Below, piece by piece: positions 1 to 10,200 of a stretch of 57,429 nucleotides of DNA. The DNA is from Bacteroidota bacterium. Lineage in GTDB: Bacteria; Bacteroidota; Ignavibacteria; Kryptoniales; JAKASW01. The first letter of the stretch is position 1; each line of letters starts with the position of its first letter. Location: positions 1 through 57,429 of the forward strand of contig JAMCQL010000019.1 in the NCBI GenBank assembly GCA_023381615.1, read 5' to 3'. Made by a program: the position numbers and the translations under genes. The notes beneath the pieces were generated by a model that was given only the letters and a program-made list of their open reading frames with translations, ran no database searches and was not told the origin of the DNA.

Positions 1-1020
1 GACAATTTTGTCGGCGATATTTTTTATCACGAGGTGGAAATGTCCCAATATCCGGTCTTCGACTTCCCTCTTTACACGGACTCGTTGGCTGGAAAAATGA
101 TCGACGTTGCCAAATATCACAACCTCGATGTTTTGCATGTTCATTACGCAATACCTCACGCAATCAGCGCCTTTCTCGCCAAGCAAATACTTGCCCCGAC
201 TAAGGATATAAAGGTCATTACAACGCTTCACGGAACCGACGTTACACTCGTCGGGCTCGAGCCGAGTTTCTTGCCGCTTGTAAAATTTTCGATCGAACAA
301 AGCGACTACGTGACATCAGTGTCCCGTTTTCTTCAGATGAAAACCTACACGATGTATAATGTAGAGAAAGAAATTCAGGTCATTCCAAATTTTGTTGACA
401 CGGAAAAATTTGTAAGATGTAAGAATTGCCAATTCAGATCGCGCATCGCTCCAAACGGAGAAAAGATTCTCGTTCACATTTCAAACTTCCGAGCTGTAAA
501 ACGAGTACCGGATGTGATTCGAATCTTCGACATCGTCAGGCGTTCAATTCCAAGCAAGCTCGTCCTTGTCGGCGATGGCCCGGACAGATCCGAATCTGAG
601 CGGCTCGCGCGCGAACTAGGAATATTTGAAGATGTAAATTTCCTGGGGAAACAGACACTCCTTCCGGAAATTTTGTCAGCCTCGGACTTGATGCTGATGC
701 CAAGCCAGTCTGAAAGCTTCGGATTGTCGGCACTTGAAGCAATGTCATGCAGCGTCCCCGTCGTTGCATCGAGCACCGGCGGATTACCTGAAGTGATCGT
801 GCACGGAGAGACCGGTTTCATTGCGGAGATGGGCGACGTGCAGCGAATGGCTAAATACTCCGTTGACCTGCTGAGCGATGAGCAAAAGTGGGAGTTGTTC
901 AGTCAGAATGCACGAAGACGAGCGGAAGAAAAATTTGATGTTAATTTGGTTGTGCCAATTTACGAAAAGTTGTACGAAGAGGCATTAAGCGAGACGAAGA
1001 CTTCTGTTAGCGTCAAATAG
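1..1020 (+). CDS. bshA: N-acetyl-alpha-D-glucosaminyl L-malate synthase BshA (5' truncated by window)
   Basis: GT4-family glycosyltransferase that joins UDP-GlcNAc to L-malate, the first step of bacillithiol synthesis in the cytoplasm. The frame is open from base 1, so the true start lies upstream; about 339 residues are visible against the usual 370-380. Family marks are HVHYAIPHAISAFLAK, TTLHGTDVTLVG, a C-terminal donor-site region VGDGPDRSE, and PSQSESFGLSALEAMSC with the E-x7-E signature of GT4 retaining enzymes. The gene ends 82 bases before the convergent tamB stop. A small hairpin GCAGTC/GACTGC (1055-1071) lies in the gap and could help termination. BshA against another GT4 enzyme is decided by the close match of the N-terminal motifs to the BshA family. 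Confidence 0.9.
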   Translation, partial: DNFVGDIFYHEVEMSQYPVFDFPLYTDSLAGKMIDVAKYHNLDVLHVHYAIPHAISAFLAKQILAPTKDIKVITTLHGTDVTLVGLEPSFLPLVKFSIEQSDYVTSVSRFLQMKTYTMYNVEKEIQVIPNFVDTEKFVRCKNCQFRSRIAPNGEKILVHISNFRAVKRVPDVIRIFDIVRRSIPSKLVLVGDGPDRSESERLARELGIFEDVNFLGKQTLLPEILSASDLMLMPSQSESFGLSALEAMSCSVPVVASSTGGLPEVIVHGETGFIAEMGDVQRMAKYSVDLLSDEQKWELFSQNARRRAEEKFDVNLVVPIYEKLYEEALSETKTSVSVK

Positions 1021-1102
1021 ACTTAGTAACTCAAGTTTCTCAACCAAAAACCATGCAGTCTTCACGACTGCCTGTCGCATCGCAGGAAAAGATTTCTCTT
1101 CT

Positions 1103-4100
1103 TTAAAAACTTAACTGGTAGAAAAGCCTCAGCGTGTTGATCGTCTCACGCTGGAAGTATGAACGGTTGCTGAGCGCTACCCTCCTCGACAACTGCAAGT
1201 AAAGCCTCTTGCCAAGTATTTCCGTCAAGGGGTAATCAATACTCACGTCCGTATTGTTGATGTCACTGAAAACCTGCCCGCCTACTTTTATCGTTGCGCT
1301 TCCAAACTGAGTAGTGATTGCCACATCCGGATTTGCAAAATCGGAAAGAGAGCTGTAACGAAGCTCAGCGCTTCTAATGAAAGAAAATTCCCGACTGAAG
1401 AGATTTGTCAAGACTCCCGAAAGAATTGAAGATCCGTAGCTCGCAAACAACCCTGCCCCGGCTTGCGCCCACAAGTTGTTGGCAACGCTTGTCTTCTGCG
1501 ATGAAGTCAATTCGTTTTCAAACTGATTAGTCAAGATGAACGATATGGCGTTTGTCTGGGGATCACCTTGGAACGGGTTGTTGTTAACGGTCATCGAAAT
1601 GTTTACCTTCGGGAGATCAAACGTTCCCGTGATCTTAAGCTGAACAACAACTACTTCCGGCGCCTTCGTGGATGAAGTATCCGCATAATGATCGCCTTGA
1701 TATTGGGCCGTTATATCGAGTATCGGATTAAGCGGATCGCCCGTAAAGCGAAGTTTTCCTGCAGCAGCAAATTGCTTGTAAAAATTATAATAAGAATTCT
1801 GCTGTATATTCACATCGCCGGTGAGTTCCATCGTTCCGGACAAATTGGAAAGGTGCAGCCGACCATCCAGCACCGCGTTTAATTCTTCGTTTGTAGTCGG
1901 GTCAAATATCATTCTCAGATTGACATTGCCTTTTGTCTCGACTTCAACATCATACCGCAAACTGTCAATCAGACTTCCAGAAGTTGAAACTTGCTGCGGA
2001 ACGGCAGAGGTGGTCGGCAAAGCCTTCGCTGACTTTTTCCCTGTTGTATCGACGGGAAAATGGTAGACAATTTCCTGTGCGGCAAGATTTTTGCTCTTCT
2101 GCAAAGGCGGCAGAGTTAAATCCGCGTTCTGAATATTAACAGTTCCTTCAAGCATTGGCCTTGCCAAGCTTCCTTTCAGTTTCAAACCCTGCTGACCGGC
2201 GCCGACAATTGCCGATCCGTAAATTACTTTAAGACTCCTTTGAGCTGTCGAACTCAACACTAAAAGCGAACCGTTCAGTCCGATGTCAAACGCTTTAATC
2301 GTATTCTCTCCAACTTGAACCGAACCGTTCGCTTCCATTGTTCCTCCGGTCTGGCCGGGAACATTTCTAATAACGAGCGGAGACAAAACGAGCTTATTGC
2401 GTTCTCCAACTATTCTTCCATTGTAGAGGTAATTTATCTCGTTTGCCGCCAGCCGGATTTTTCCATCATTGATCTGCATCGCCCCTTTAAAATCGGGTGA
2501 TGAGTATTCACCCGCAATAACCATGTTGCCCGATAAAAATCCGCCAAAGTTTTGCACACCAGCCAAAAGAGGAGTTAGAAAGGAAATGTCAAGCGAGTCC
2601 GTTATAACATTCAAATGCAAACCCTTCGACGAGTTACTGGAAAGAGGGACATTCCCGTCAAGTCGAAGCGCATAACGAGTTGAGTCTTCTCGTTTGGATA
2701 GCTCCACCGACAATGCCATGTCGCTGCCGCTCAGGTGAATTTTCCCATTCGCAAGTTTAGCTTTCGCACCGCTGTATTCCACATTGCTTCCGCTGAAATT
2801 AACAGCCGCTACAATGCCGCTGTCGGAATTAGTCAGATCGGCATCGCCGCTGACTGCCCCGTTCAACTTAAGAGTATTTGTGTCGAGTCGAGCCAGCTTC
2901 TGCAAGGACGCGAGTGTGAAGTTGAAAAATTTGAAATGGAGATTCGCTCCATCATTCAAAGAATAACTGCCGTCGAGCGATACATTAGAATTGTTTTGGC
3001 TCGATCCGTTATTAATGCCGGCGGAGAAAGTCGCTGGGGAAATGAAGAAGATTTCCGGGACATACGAGATACGAACAGGAGCCTTGCTCGTTAAAGATAC
3101 CCCGTAAAGTTTTCCCAGCAATGTGTTAGCCGTTATGTCCATTGAATCGCTGCCGATATTGGCTGTCGCATCAACGTAAAATTCCAGCAGTGTATCAACC
3201 TGCCCCAGCGCTGTAACGGAAAGTAAGTTTGGCTTTGAAGAATCGCCGGATGTGTAATTTGCCTTTAGAATTTTGGCGGCAAGCCTCGTTTGGTTTATGT
3301 CGAGAGCTCCAAGATTTGCGTTCACCGACCAGACACTCGAATTCCACACTGACAAATTGTTGTTCGATTTCAAATTGAATTGGACGTTGATTTTTGAAGC
3401 GTTCACCTTCAATGAGTCTTTGACATAGTGAAGAGTGTCCGCTGTCGCCAAGCCGTTCATCGAGAAAACACCCGCATCGGAAACGAGTCTCAAATGGGTC
3501 TCCGGATTTCCGTTTAATTCCGTATTTCCTAGAAGCTTGCCTATGAATCTCGCATCTTTGACTTTGACATCTATCGACGCATTGATGTTTGATGCACCCG
3601 AAAAACCAACCCTTGCACTATCATGCTTTCCAAGAATTCTGTTGCTGAAGCTGTCTGCCAAAGCTGAAAAGATGGAAGACAACTGAGAAGGCAGCTCATG
3701 CGGAACGAAGCTTCCGTTCACATTTGCATCAACATAAGGAGAGTAGAACTGCAGAACCTTGTTAGATGCTTCTGTATTCAACATCAATGTGAATGCGGAG
3801 TTATCCAACGGGAAATTGCCGATAGTCGATCCTTCGGTGAGGAAAGAAAGTTCCGCAGAAGCTGAGTCAATATCAAAACCGTTTCCCGACACGTTAAGTC
3901 TTCCAGTAAGATTTCCTTCCAGCGTCGGCACATGGATAAAAGGCGCTATATCAAATTCACTCAACGCAAATTCCCCGCTGTAATTCTTTGTATCAACGTT
4001 GAGCGCCGCTCTCCCGTCGATATTTCCTTTTACTGTCAAGAAGTTGAGACTGATATTGATACTGTCCCCGACAGAAGCCGCGGTCACTTTGGCGTTGTGA

Positions 4101-5506
4101 ATCGAAGTGTGGTCATAACTTGACGAGTCCACCGTAATAGAAATGTCCCCGCCCGGAATAGCGCCGCTTGAAGATTTGAGAGAGAAGCCGGCGCTGCCGT
4201 TGAGCTGAGTGATCAGCGCTTTCGATTTAAATATCTTCCCGACATCAATGCCGTGAAAAACAATATTCCCATCGTATGAATTATTAGAGACCTGTGAACT
4301 TCCGACGATTTCCGCTTCACCGCTATTGAGTTTAAGAGCAACATTTAACAAGTCCGCAACTTTTCCGTCAACGGCCGCATTAAGATGCACCGGGGGCATT
4401 TGACTTATATCCGGCATGCCGGCGCTCTTTAATAGACTTGACAACTCCACTGTATTCACCAGAGCGTCGTTCATCTCGACTCTCACAGCCCTTGACGAAT
4501 CAAGGACGTTGTATAGCGAAGCAGTCAGAGGAATACTTGAACTATCCGTCTTGAGTAGAAATTGTTTTACGTTCAGTGTATCCAAACTACCGCTTACGAA
4601 GAAAGATAAACCGAATTTTGACACGGGGTCAAGTGGGAGCTTCACAAAATCTTCGACTGCTTTCAGGTCGACATCTCTCGCTTCCACATTAGCCGTCAAA
4701 TGTTTCTGACGGATATCCTTAATATTTAGGGAATCAAGCAAGCTTTGACCCATTAAAGTCAGATCGGCATGGATAAACGTCGAGTTGGATTTCAGCCTGA
4801 AGCCGGAAACCTCCGTTCCGCCCGGCGAAGTAAAGAAATCAAATTTCAACGAGTCCACTCTGAAATCCGGCGGACCTATGTTCAGCGAGACGTTCTTGAC
4901 ATTCGCAGTTAGATTATCGCCTGTGACAATGGCGGATGCCATTATATTTATATTCTTCAAAGTAAAATGAGACGCGTCAAATTGAGTATTGTCCGTGGAA
5001 TTTGGCGAATCTGCGACTTGCTCATTCGCCCCGGTCGCCGTCGAATCATAAAGAAGGAACTCACCTCCGCGTATTTTCACAGACTTAAGAATCACCGTCC
5101 AGTCGAATCTTCCGCTCGACTGCGAAGTACTCTTCGAGATATGGTCAACGTTATACGTTCCATCCTTGTACTTCTTCAAATAGAAACGCGGGTTTACCAG
5201 TTCAACATGCAAAGCCTCAACTGTCTTCGTGATTAAAGAAAGCGGAAGATAAGAAATCTTAATCGTGTCTATGAGTGCAATCGGATCATTACGATAAAGG
5301 AGTGCTGCACCGTCAATTCTGAATGAACCGAAAATACTGCCATGAATCTCACCGAGATAAAGCCGGGCGTTAGTTTGTTCATCCACTACGGATGTCAGTA
5401 AGCTGCGCACTTCTTCACGGAAGAATCGCGTATAAGAAAACAGAAAGATTAGAAGCGGTAGAAGTATTAAGAGGATGAGTATTGGGAAAAAAATCCTTTT
5501 GCGCAT
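1103..5506 (-). CDS. tamB: TamB-like translocation/assembly module protein (DUF490 C-terminus)
   Basis: A protein of 1467 residues with one N-terminal membrane anchor (hydrophobic residues about 5-24) followed by a very long beta-rich periplasmic region and a C-terminal TamB/DUF490 domain (about residues 1130-1467, including the LDITAQYQGDH region and the terminal LRLFYQLSF). Family members span the periplasm as a beta-groove and work in outer-membrane protein insertion or lipid transport between membranes. No TamA/Omp85 partner is seen next to it, as is common in Bacteroidota. It follows rfaE2 in the same direction, with only 28 bases between them, and these hold a perfect palindrome where a ribosome binding site would be expected. 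The call is firm at family level; the exact role is inferred. Confidence 0.88.
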   Translation of the reverse strand: MRKRIFFPILILLILLPLLIFLFSYTRFFREEVRSLLTSVVDEQTNARLYLGEIHGSIFGSFRIDGAALLYRNDPIALIDTIKISYLPLSLITKTVEALHVELVNPRFYLKKYKDGTYNVDHISKSTSQSSGRFDWTVILKSVKIRGGEFLLYDSTATGANEQVADSPNSTDNTQFDASHFTLKNINIMASAIVTGDNLTANVKNVSLNIGPPDFRVDSLKFDFFTSPGGTEVSGFRLKSNSTFIHADLTLMGQSLLDSLNIKDIRQKHLTANVEARDVDLKAVEDFVKLPLDPVSKFGLSFFVSGSLDTLNVKQFLLKTDSSSIPLTASLYNVLDSSRAVRVEMNDALVNTVELSSLLKSAGMPDISQMPPVHLNAAVDGKVADLLNVALKLNSGEAEIVGSSQVSNNSYDGNIVFHGIDVGKIFKSKALITQLNGSAGFSLKSSSGAIPGGDISITVDSSSYDHTSIHNAKVTAASVGDSINISLNFLTVKGNIDGRAALNVDTKNYSGEFALSEFDIAPFIHVPTLEGNLTGRLNVSGNGFDIDSASAELSFLTEGSTIGNFPLDNSAFTLMLNTEASNKVLQFYSPYVDANVNGSFVPHELPSQLSSIFSALADSFSNRILGKHDSARVGFSGASNINASIDVKVKDARFIGKLLGNTELNGNPETHLRLVSDAGVFSMNGLATADTLHYVKDSLKVNASKINVQFNLKSNNNLSVWNSSVWSVNANLGALDINQTRLAAKILKANYTSGDSSKPNLLSVTALGQVDTLLEFYVDATANIGSDSMDITANTLLGKLYGVSLTSKAPVRISYVPEIFFISPATFSAGINNGSSQNNSNVSLDGSYSLNDGANLHFKFFNFTLASLQKLARLDTNTLKLNGAVSGDADLTNSDSGIVAAVNFSGSNVEYSGAKAKLANGKIHLSGSDMALSVELSKREDSTRYALRLDGNVPLSSNSSKGLHLNVITDSLDISFLTPLLAGVQNFGGFLSGNMVIAGEYSSPDFKGAMQINDGKIRLAANEINYLYNGRIVGERNKLVLSPLVIRNVPGQTGGTMEANGSVQVGENTIKAFDIGLNGSLLVLSSTAQRSLKVIYGSAIVGAGQQGLKLKGSLARPMLEGTVNIQNADLTLPPLQKSKNLAAQEIVYHFPVDTTGKKSAKALPTTSAVPQQVSTSGSLIDSLRYDVEVETKGNVNLRMIFDPTTNEELNAVLDGRLHLSNLSGTMELTGDVNIQQNSYYNFYKQFAAAGKLRFTGDPLNPILDITAQYQGDHYADTSSTKAPEVVVVQLKITGTFDLPKVNISMTVNNNPFQGDPQTNAISFILTNQFENELTSSQKTSVANNLWAQAGAGLFASYGSSILSGVLTNLFSREFSFIRSAELRYSSLSDFANPDVAITTQFGSATIKVGGQVFSDINNTDVSIDYPLTEILGKRLYLQLSRRVALSNRSYFQRETINTLRLFYQLSF

Positions 5507-5513
5507 ACTTAGC

Positions 5514-5530
5514 GTCCGCCTCAGGCGGAC
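5514..5530. repeat. Perfect 17-bp palindrome in the rfaE2-tamB gap
   Basis: Arms GTCCGCCT and AGGCGGAC with a one-base centre. It sits 4 bases after the rfaE2 stop and 7 bases before the tamB ATG on the coding (minus) strand, occupying the place of the tamB Shine-Dalgarno region. It may act as a translational or mRNA-stability hairpin, or be another short dispersed palindrome. Confidence 0.6.
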
Positions 5531-5534
5531 TTCA

Positions 5535-6023
5535 CTACTTCTCCCAAAGGGATCCTTCGGAGAGTATCTTTTTTATGATATTCGTGGTCGACTTCCCGTC
5601 AAGATATTCAATCGTAACCACTTTACCGCCGCGTGCTTCAACAATGTCTCTGCCTACTACATCTTCGACTTTCCAGTCGGCGCCTTTGACGAGTATATCC
5701 GGCTGCAGCATGTCGATCGTCTCGTAAGGTGTGTCTTCCTCAAAGATGCAGACATAATCAACGCTCTTTAAATTTGAAATGATAAAGGCGCGATCCTTTT
5801 CGTTGACAATCGGTCTCTTCTCACCCTTTATTTTTTTGACGCTTGTGTCCGAATTTATTCCCACTATTAGAAAATCGCCGAGTTCTTTCGCACGGTTTAG
5901 GTATTCCACATGCCCTTTGTGTAAGATGTCAAAGACACCGTTTGTAAATACAATTTTATTTCCTTCACTCTGCAGCCCGTGCAGAATTGGCGCGAGATCT
6001 TCTCGTGTAAAAATATTAGCCAT
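5535..6023 (-). CDS. rfaE2: D-glycero-beta-D-manno-heptose 1-phosphate adenylyltransferase RfaE2
   Basis: Nucleotidyltransferase of 162 residues that converts heptose-1-phosphate and ATP into ADP-heptose for LPS core synthesis. It shows the cytidylyltransferase-like signature FTNGVFDILHKGHVEYL (HxGH type), GINSDTSVKKIKGEKRP, and KGADWKVEDVVG, and has the normal length for a stand-alone RfaE2. The start chosen is the ATG at 6021-6023, which overlaps the rfaE1 stop as TAATG; a longer reading from 6089 would lie wholly inside rfaE1 and adds no family sequence. The last eight residues (SEGSLWEK) are encoded by a short palindromic element (5542-5561), after which the frame stops. Without the element the frame would read on about as far as the palindrome at 5514-5530. 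Confidence 0.93.
   Translation of the reverse strand: MANIFTREDLAPILHGLQSEGNKIVFTNGVFDILHKGHVEYLNRAKELGDFLIVGINSDTSVKKIKGEKRPIVNEKDRAFIISNLKSVDYVCIFEEDTPYETIDMLQPDILVKGADWKVEDVVGRDIVEARGGKVVTIEYLDGKSTTNIIKKILSEGSLWEK
5542..5561 (-). repeat. Small palindromic element, 20-nt copy, forming the rfaE2 3' end
   Basis: On the plus strand this reads TCCC-AAA-GGGATCCTTCGGA, the same layout as the two inserts in the tRNA-Pro copy (TCCCG-loop-CGGGATCCTTYGGA). It supplies codons 155-161 of rfaE2 and shifts the frame to an immediate TAG. The flanks joined without it (TACTTC|GAGTA) are nearly palindromic around the insertion point, as at the tRNA-Pro insertion sites. Confidence 0.7.
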
Positions 6024-7093
6024 TAAAATTCTCCCGAAGGTCGACGACTCCCGACGGGTCGGGTCATCGACGACTCGTCGAGGATCCATTCGGACAACGA
6101 CTTCGAATCGTTCAGGACTTCGTTAAACAACTTTGTTTTCTCAACCGGGGCGATGCCGACTTCTCCGCAGACAATTCCGCCGGCGTGGTTTGCTATAGCG
6201 GCAGCTTCCTTTATCGTTGCTCCGGAAACAAGAGCAACGGTCAAAGTAGAGATAACTGTATCTCCAGCACCTGACACATCAGCAACTTTTCTCGCCTTCG
6301 TTGGGAAGTGGGCAAAAGTACCGTCCTTTTCAACGAGAGTCATCCCTTTCTCTCCGCGAGTCAAAAGAACGTTCTCACAGTCAAGACGATTCAACAATTC
6401 CTTCGCAACAGTAACTGCCTGCTCGTCCGACCCGGCAGAAAGTCCGAGCGCGCCTTCGGCCTCCTTTTTATTCGGTTTAAAGACCGTTACATGTTTAAAC
6501 TCAAAAAAGTTACTCTGCTTCGGATCTACGCTGATGACTTTGTTTTTCTTTTTTGCAAAGCCGATTACCAGCGACAGCAATTCTTTTGTCAGCATCCCTT
6601 TGTTATAATCTTCCAACAGAACTGCGTCCACTTCATTGGACATAGAGTTTAGAATTTCGATCACGCGATTGACAATCGTCTTATCTATTTCTTTCCTGAC
6701 TTCGTAATCCATTCTGACAACATGCTGACTGTGAGCGATGACTCTTGTCTTCACTGTCGTCGGCCTCTGCGGATCTGTGATCACGCCTTCATCTGACAGC
6801 CCCATTTCGCTTAGTGTTTGTCTCAGCTTGTCCCCGGATGCGTCATTCCCGACTATGCCAAACAAAATCGGCTCCGCGCCAAGGGACTTGATGTTGTTCG
6901 CTACATTTGCGGCGCCGCCAAGCCGTGCTGATTCACTTTCAATTTCCAACACAGGCACCGGCGCTTCCGGTGAAATTCGCGAAACACTTCCCCATACATA
7001 TCTATCAAGCATTAAATCGCCAAGAACGGCGACTTGCTTCCCCCTGAAATTGTCAAAAAGATCTTTTAGTCTCTCAATTTTGAAACCGCTCAA
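6023..7093 (-). CDS. rfaE1: D-glycero-beta-D-manno-heptose-7-phosphate kinase RfaE1
   Basis: Ribokinase/PfkB-family sugar kinase of 356 residues that phosphorylates heptose-7-phosphate at C1. N-terminal VAVLGDLMLDRYVWG, the sugar-binding LGGAANVANNIKSLGAEP, and the PfkB signature VADVSGAGDTVIST with catalytic Asp in GAGD are all clear. It is followed by rfaE2 with a TAATG overlap, so the two activities fused in E. coli HldE are separate but coupled here. The last 23 residues are unusual: residues 334-354 are encoded by a 63-nt palindromic element and only Glu-Phe follow. Removing the element would leave a kinase ending SKSLEF. The start ATG gives a standard N-terminus. Confidence 0.93.
   Translation of the reverse strand: MSGFKIERLKDLFDNFRGKQVAVLGDLMLDRYVWGSVSRISPEAPVPVLEIESESARLGGAANVANNIKSLGAEPILFGIVGNDASGDKLRQTLSEMGLSDEGVITDPQRPTTVKTRVIAHSQHVVRMDYEVRKEIDKTIVNRVIEILNSMSNEVDAVLLEDYNKGMLTKELLSLVIGFAKKKNKVISVDPKQSNFFEFKHVTVFKPNKKEAEGALGLSAGSDEQAVTVAKELLNRLDCENVLLTRGEKGMTLVEKDGTFAHFPTKARKVADVSGAGDTVISTLTVALVSGATIKEAAAIANHAGGIVCGEVGIAPVEKTKLFNEVLNDSKSLSEWILDESSMTRPVGSRRPSGEF
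6032..6094 (-). repeat. Larger palindromic element, 63-nt copy, forming the rfaE1 C-terminal codons
   Basis: In the coding sense it begins TCCGAATGGATCC, continues into the palindrome TCGACGAGTCGTCGA, then CCCGTCGGG, and ends CGACCTTCGGGA. The ends form inverted repeats (TCCGAA.../...TTCGGGA). Its first and last thirds match the 132-nt element in rnr (30413-30544) almost base for base. Length is exactly 21 codons, so the reading frame into the rfaE1/rfaE2 overlap is kept. Confidence 0.75.
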
Positions 7094-7225
7094 CAGAAAT
7101 CTCCATTTTCCTGTAATTTATACCCATTTTAGGTTAAGAGCAATTGCGGAATACGACACCTGCTTGCGCTTAGAACAACTGATGTTGGACTAATGGGTTA
7201 AATGGTTGAAAGTACGATAGACTTT

Positions 7226-10200
7226 CTATTCGTCTTCGTTCAATACTTCGTAAACGGTCTTCAGCAGTTTCTCTCCGGTGAATGGTTTATTGATGAATGC
7301 ATCTATCTGTTCCGAGAACGTTCCTGAAATCGTTTCTTGCAAACCGCTCGTCGCGATAATCTTCACATCTGTTTCCATTCGCCTCAGTGCGGTGACTGCA
7401 GATTTCCCATCCAAGACAGGCATCATATTGTCTATAATTATCGCTCGAACATTATCCATATTCTTTACAAACACTGCTATCGCTTCCGCTCCATCTCCTG
7501 CGACGATAACCTGATAACCATACGCTTCGAGTGTGGCTCGTGCAATTTCCCTAATGGACGATTCATCATCGACCACCAGGACCAGTCCGCCGCGTCCGAC
7601 ATATTGATCGAGATCCGTCTCACCGGGAAGCGCGGCCTCAGCCAATTCGGTAGCCGGCAGGTAGATTTTGAACGAAGTTCCTTTATTGATTTCGCTGTAA
7701 ACGTTCATGAAACCGCTGTGTCCCTTTACTAATGCGAGGGCAGTGGAAAGCCCAAGACCTGTTCCTTTTCCCACATCCTTCGTTGTAAAAAACGGCTCAA
7801 ATATCTTGTCAAGCAGACCGGGAGGAATTCCTGTCCCTGTGTCGGTAACCGACAGCATCACATATCTTCCTGGCTTCGCCTCTATATTTGTTTTTGCATA
7901 CTCTTCGTCAAGTGTGACATTCTCAGCGCCCAAGGCTAGAATTCCACCGTCAGGCATTGCGTCTCTTGCATTCACGCAAAGGTTCAGCAACATTTGATGA
8001 ATCTGAGTGGCATCGCCTAAAATCGTCCACAAATCCTTTGGCATGTTATGTTCAATACGTATCGACTTCGGGAACGTTTCGTTAGCAATGTTTATTATTT
8101 CTCTGATTATATGCCTCGGCTGCAAGACCACGCGTTCGCCCTTTGCACCTCTTCCGAACATGAGAACCTGGCGCACCATATCTGCGCCCCGCTTGGCGCT
8201 CGATTCAATTGCCTGTAGGATTTTTTCGCTCTGCTCGTCGCTCAATCTGCGCTTCAAGGCTCTTACGGACATCATGATCGGAGATAATACATTGTTCAAA
8301 TCATGCGCGATCCCTCCGGCAAGCGTACCGATACTTTCGAGGCGCTGCGCACGCATGAACTGTGCCTCCAACTTTTTGCTTTCTGTAACATCGGTACAGA
8401 CTTTCATTATAGATTTCGGTCTGTTCTCGCTGTCAGTCAAAAGTTTCCATCTGCAATCCAGAATAATCTCTGAGCCGCTGCGATTAACTGCCGTTATCTC
8501 ACCTGACCATTCGCCTTCCTTTAGCACAGCTTCGCGAGCTGCAACGGCATCGTTTGGAATTTCATCGCTGTAAAAGTCTGATAGTTTTTTCCCTGCGACT
8601 TCATCGTATTTCCATCCATAGATTTTCGCCGCCCCCTCATTCCAAAAGGTAATCCTTCCATCCAATGCCTCAAGTATAATGGCATCTTGCGATTTATCGA
8701 GTAGTGCCGCTTGTTCCCTTATTTTCTCATCGGATTGTTTACGTTCAATCGCAGCTGCGATCTGACCGGACAAAAGAGAGAGCAGATTCTTTTCCGATTC
8801 ACCCAATCGCACCTCAGTGGAAAAATTCTGTACGCCTAAAGCTCCTATCGTGCCGGATGCCGTCTTCAATGGAACGCCCACCCAATCAACCGGCATTTTA
8901 CGATTTGTGCTCGCAAGCTCACTGTCTTTGAACTGGCTTGTATCATTCACAGTCAAAACTGACGGACTCCCGCTCAACATAACTTGTTCATTGAAAGCAT
9001 CGAGTCCCGGCTGACTCTCGGGAGCAGCATAAATCTCATTGACGTAGTATGGATAAACGAGCGCACGAGTTACGTCGTCGCGGAGCACAATATAAAAATT
9101 CTTCGCAGGTATGAGCTGCCCGATCACTTCGTGAATTGCTTTGCAGAACTCTCTAAGATTTTCTGTAACGCGTGTAATCTCAGAAAGTCTATACAGAGCC
9201 GCTTGAAGCATTTCCGAACGTCGTCTTTCTGTTATATCCCTTCCAACACCGACAAAGCCCACGATCTGACCTGTCTCCACGACTACGGTCAATGACAGGT
9301 TCATAGGAATGGATTGGCCTTTCTTCGAAAGAAAATCAACATCGATAACTACTTCATCTTCTTTTCCTTGTAAAGCCCTTTCCATATAAGACCGAATGAC
9401 GTCGCTTTGCTGTGTAAGATCGAGAAGGTTTTTCCCTACCATTTCATTCTCTTCATATCCCAAAGCGGCGGCGCCGCCGCCACGAACAAGTTGGACATTC
9501 AATCCGTCATCCATACGAAGGAGAAGGTCGCTCATAAAAGTAAGAGCTGACTTCATCGCATCGTACAGTGTGTTGACAATTATCTTGTGCCTGAATACAA
9601 AGTAGAGGGCGATTACAAGAGACAAGAGCGAAGTAAAAATATAGAGCTCCATGCTTCGTGGAAAGAACGCGAAAAAAATCGACTCCGTAAAAGGTCCTGG
9701 AAGAAGAAGGAGAAGTATCGCGAAGCCAGCTACCAAAAGGTTTGATTTCATTCCCTTGTCCGTGAATCCCTTAAGGAAAGTAAAGAGCAATGCGATGCCG
9801 ATACTGAAAACCACCGACATCCATGTTATAAGAAAAACATAACCTATTGCGGAAATTCCAACGCCGATCGTGATTGGCTTCGGGATCAAACCAAGAAGTT
9901 CAAAAGTGTAACTGAAAAGACCCGCAAAGTACACGAACGCGACAGTAAGAGGAGACTGTAACAACTCTTCGCGGCGCACCATTATGATCATAAAATGGAG
10001 AAAGAAGAACGGGAACAGCGCAAAAAGGAAAGCGCCTACAGAACTAACTATAGCACCTCCCGTATTGGACATAGGCATCGTGCCCCAATAGCCGCACGCG
10101 CCGAAAACTACTAAGCTGGTGACAAGGAAAAGATAGAATTTAACTATCAGACTCCGCGTCGCCTTGAAATAGATAATCAAGGCGAGAAGTAAATTTGCCG

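Noticed and set aside
6024-6089. Longer rfaE2 start
   Set aside because: The extra residues are encoded entirely by the palindromic element and rfaE1 3' end; the TAATG start gives the standard N-terminus.
5535-7093. rfaE1/rfaE2 as a frameshifted single hldE gene
   Set aside because: The two domains have their own start and stop joined by a TAATG overlap, a normal arrangement for separate RfaE1 and RfaE2 proteins.
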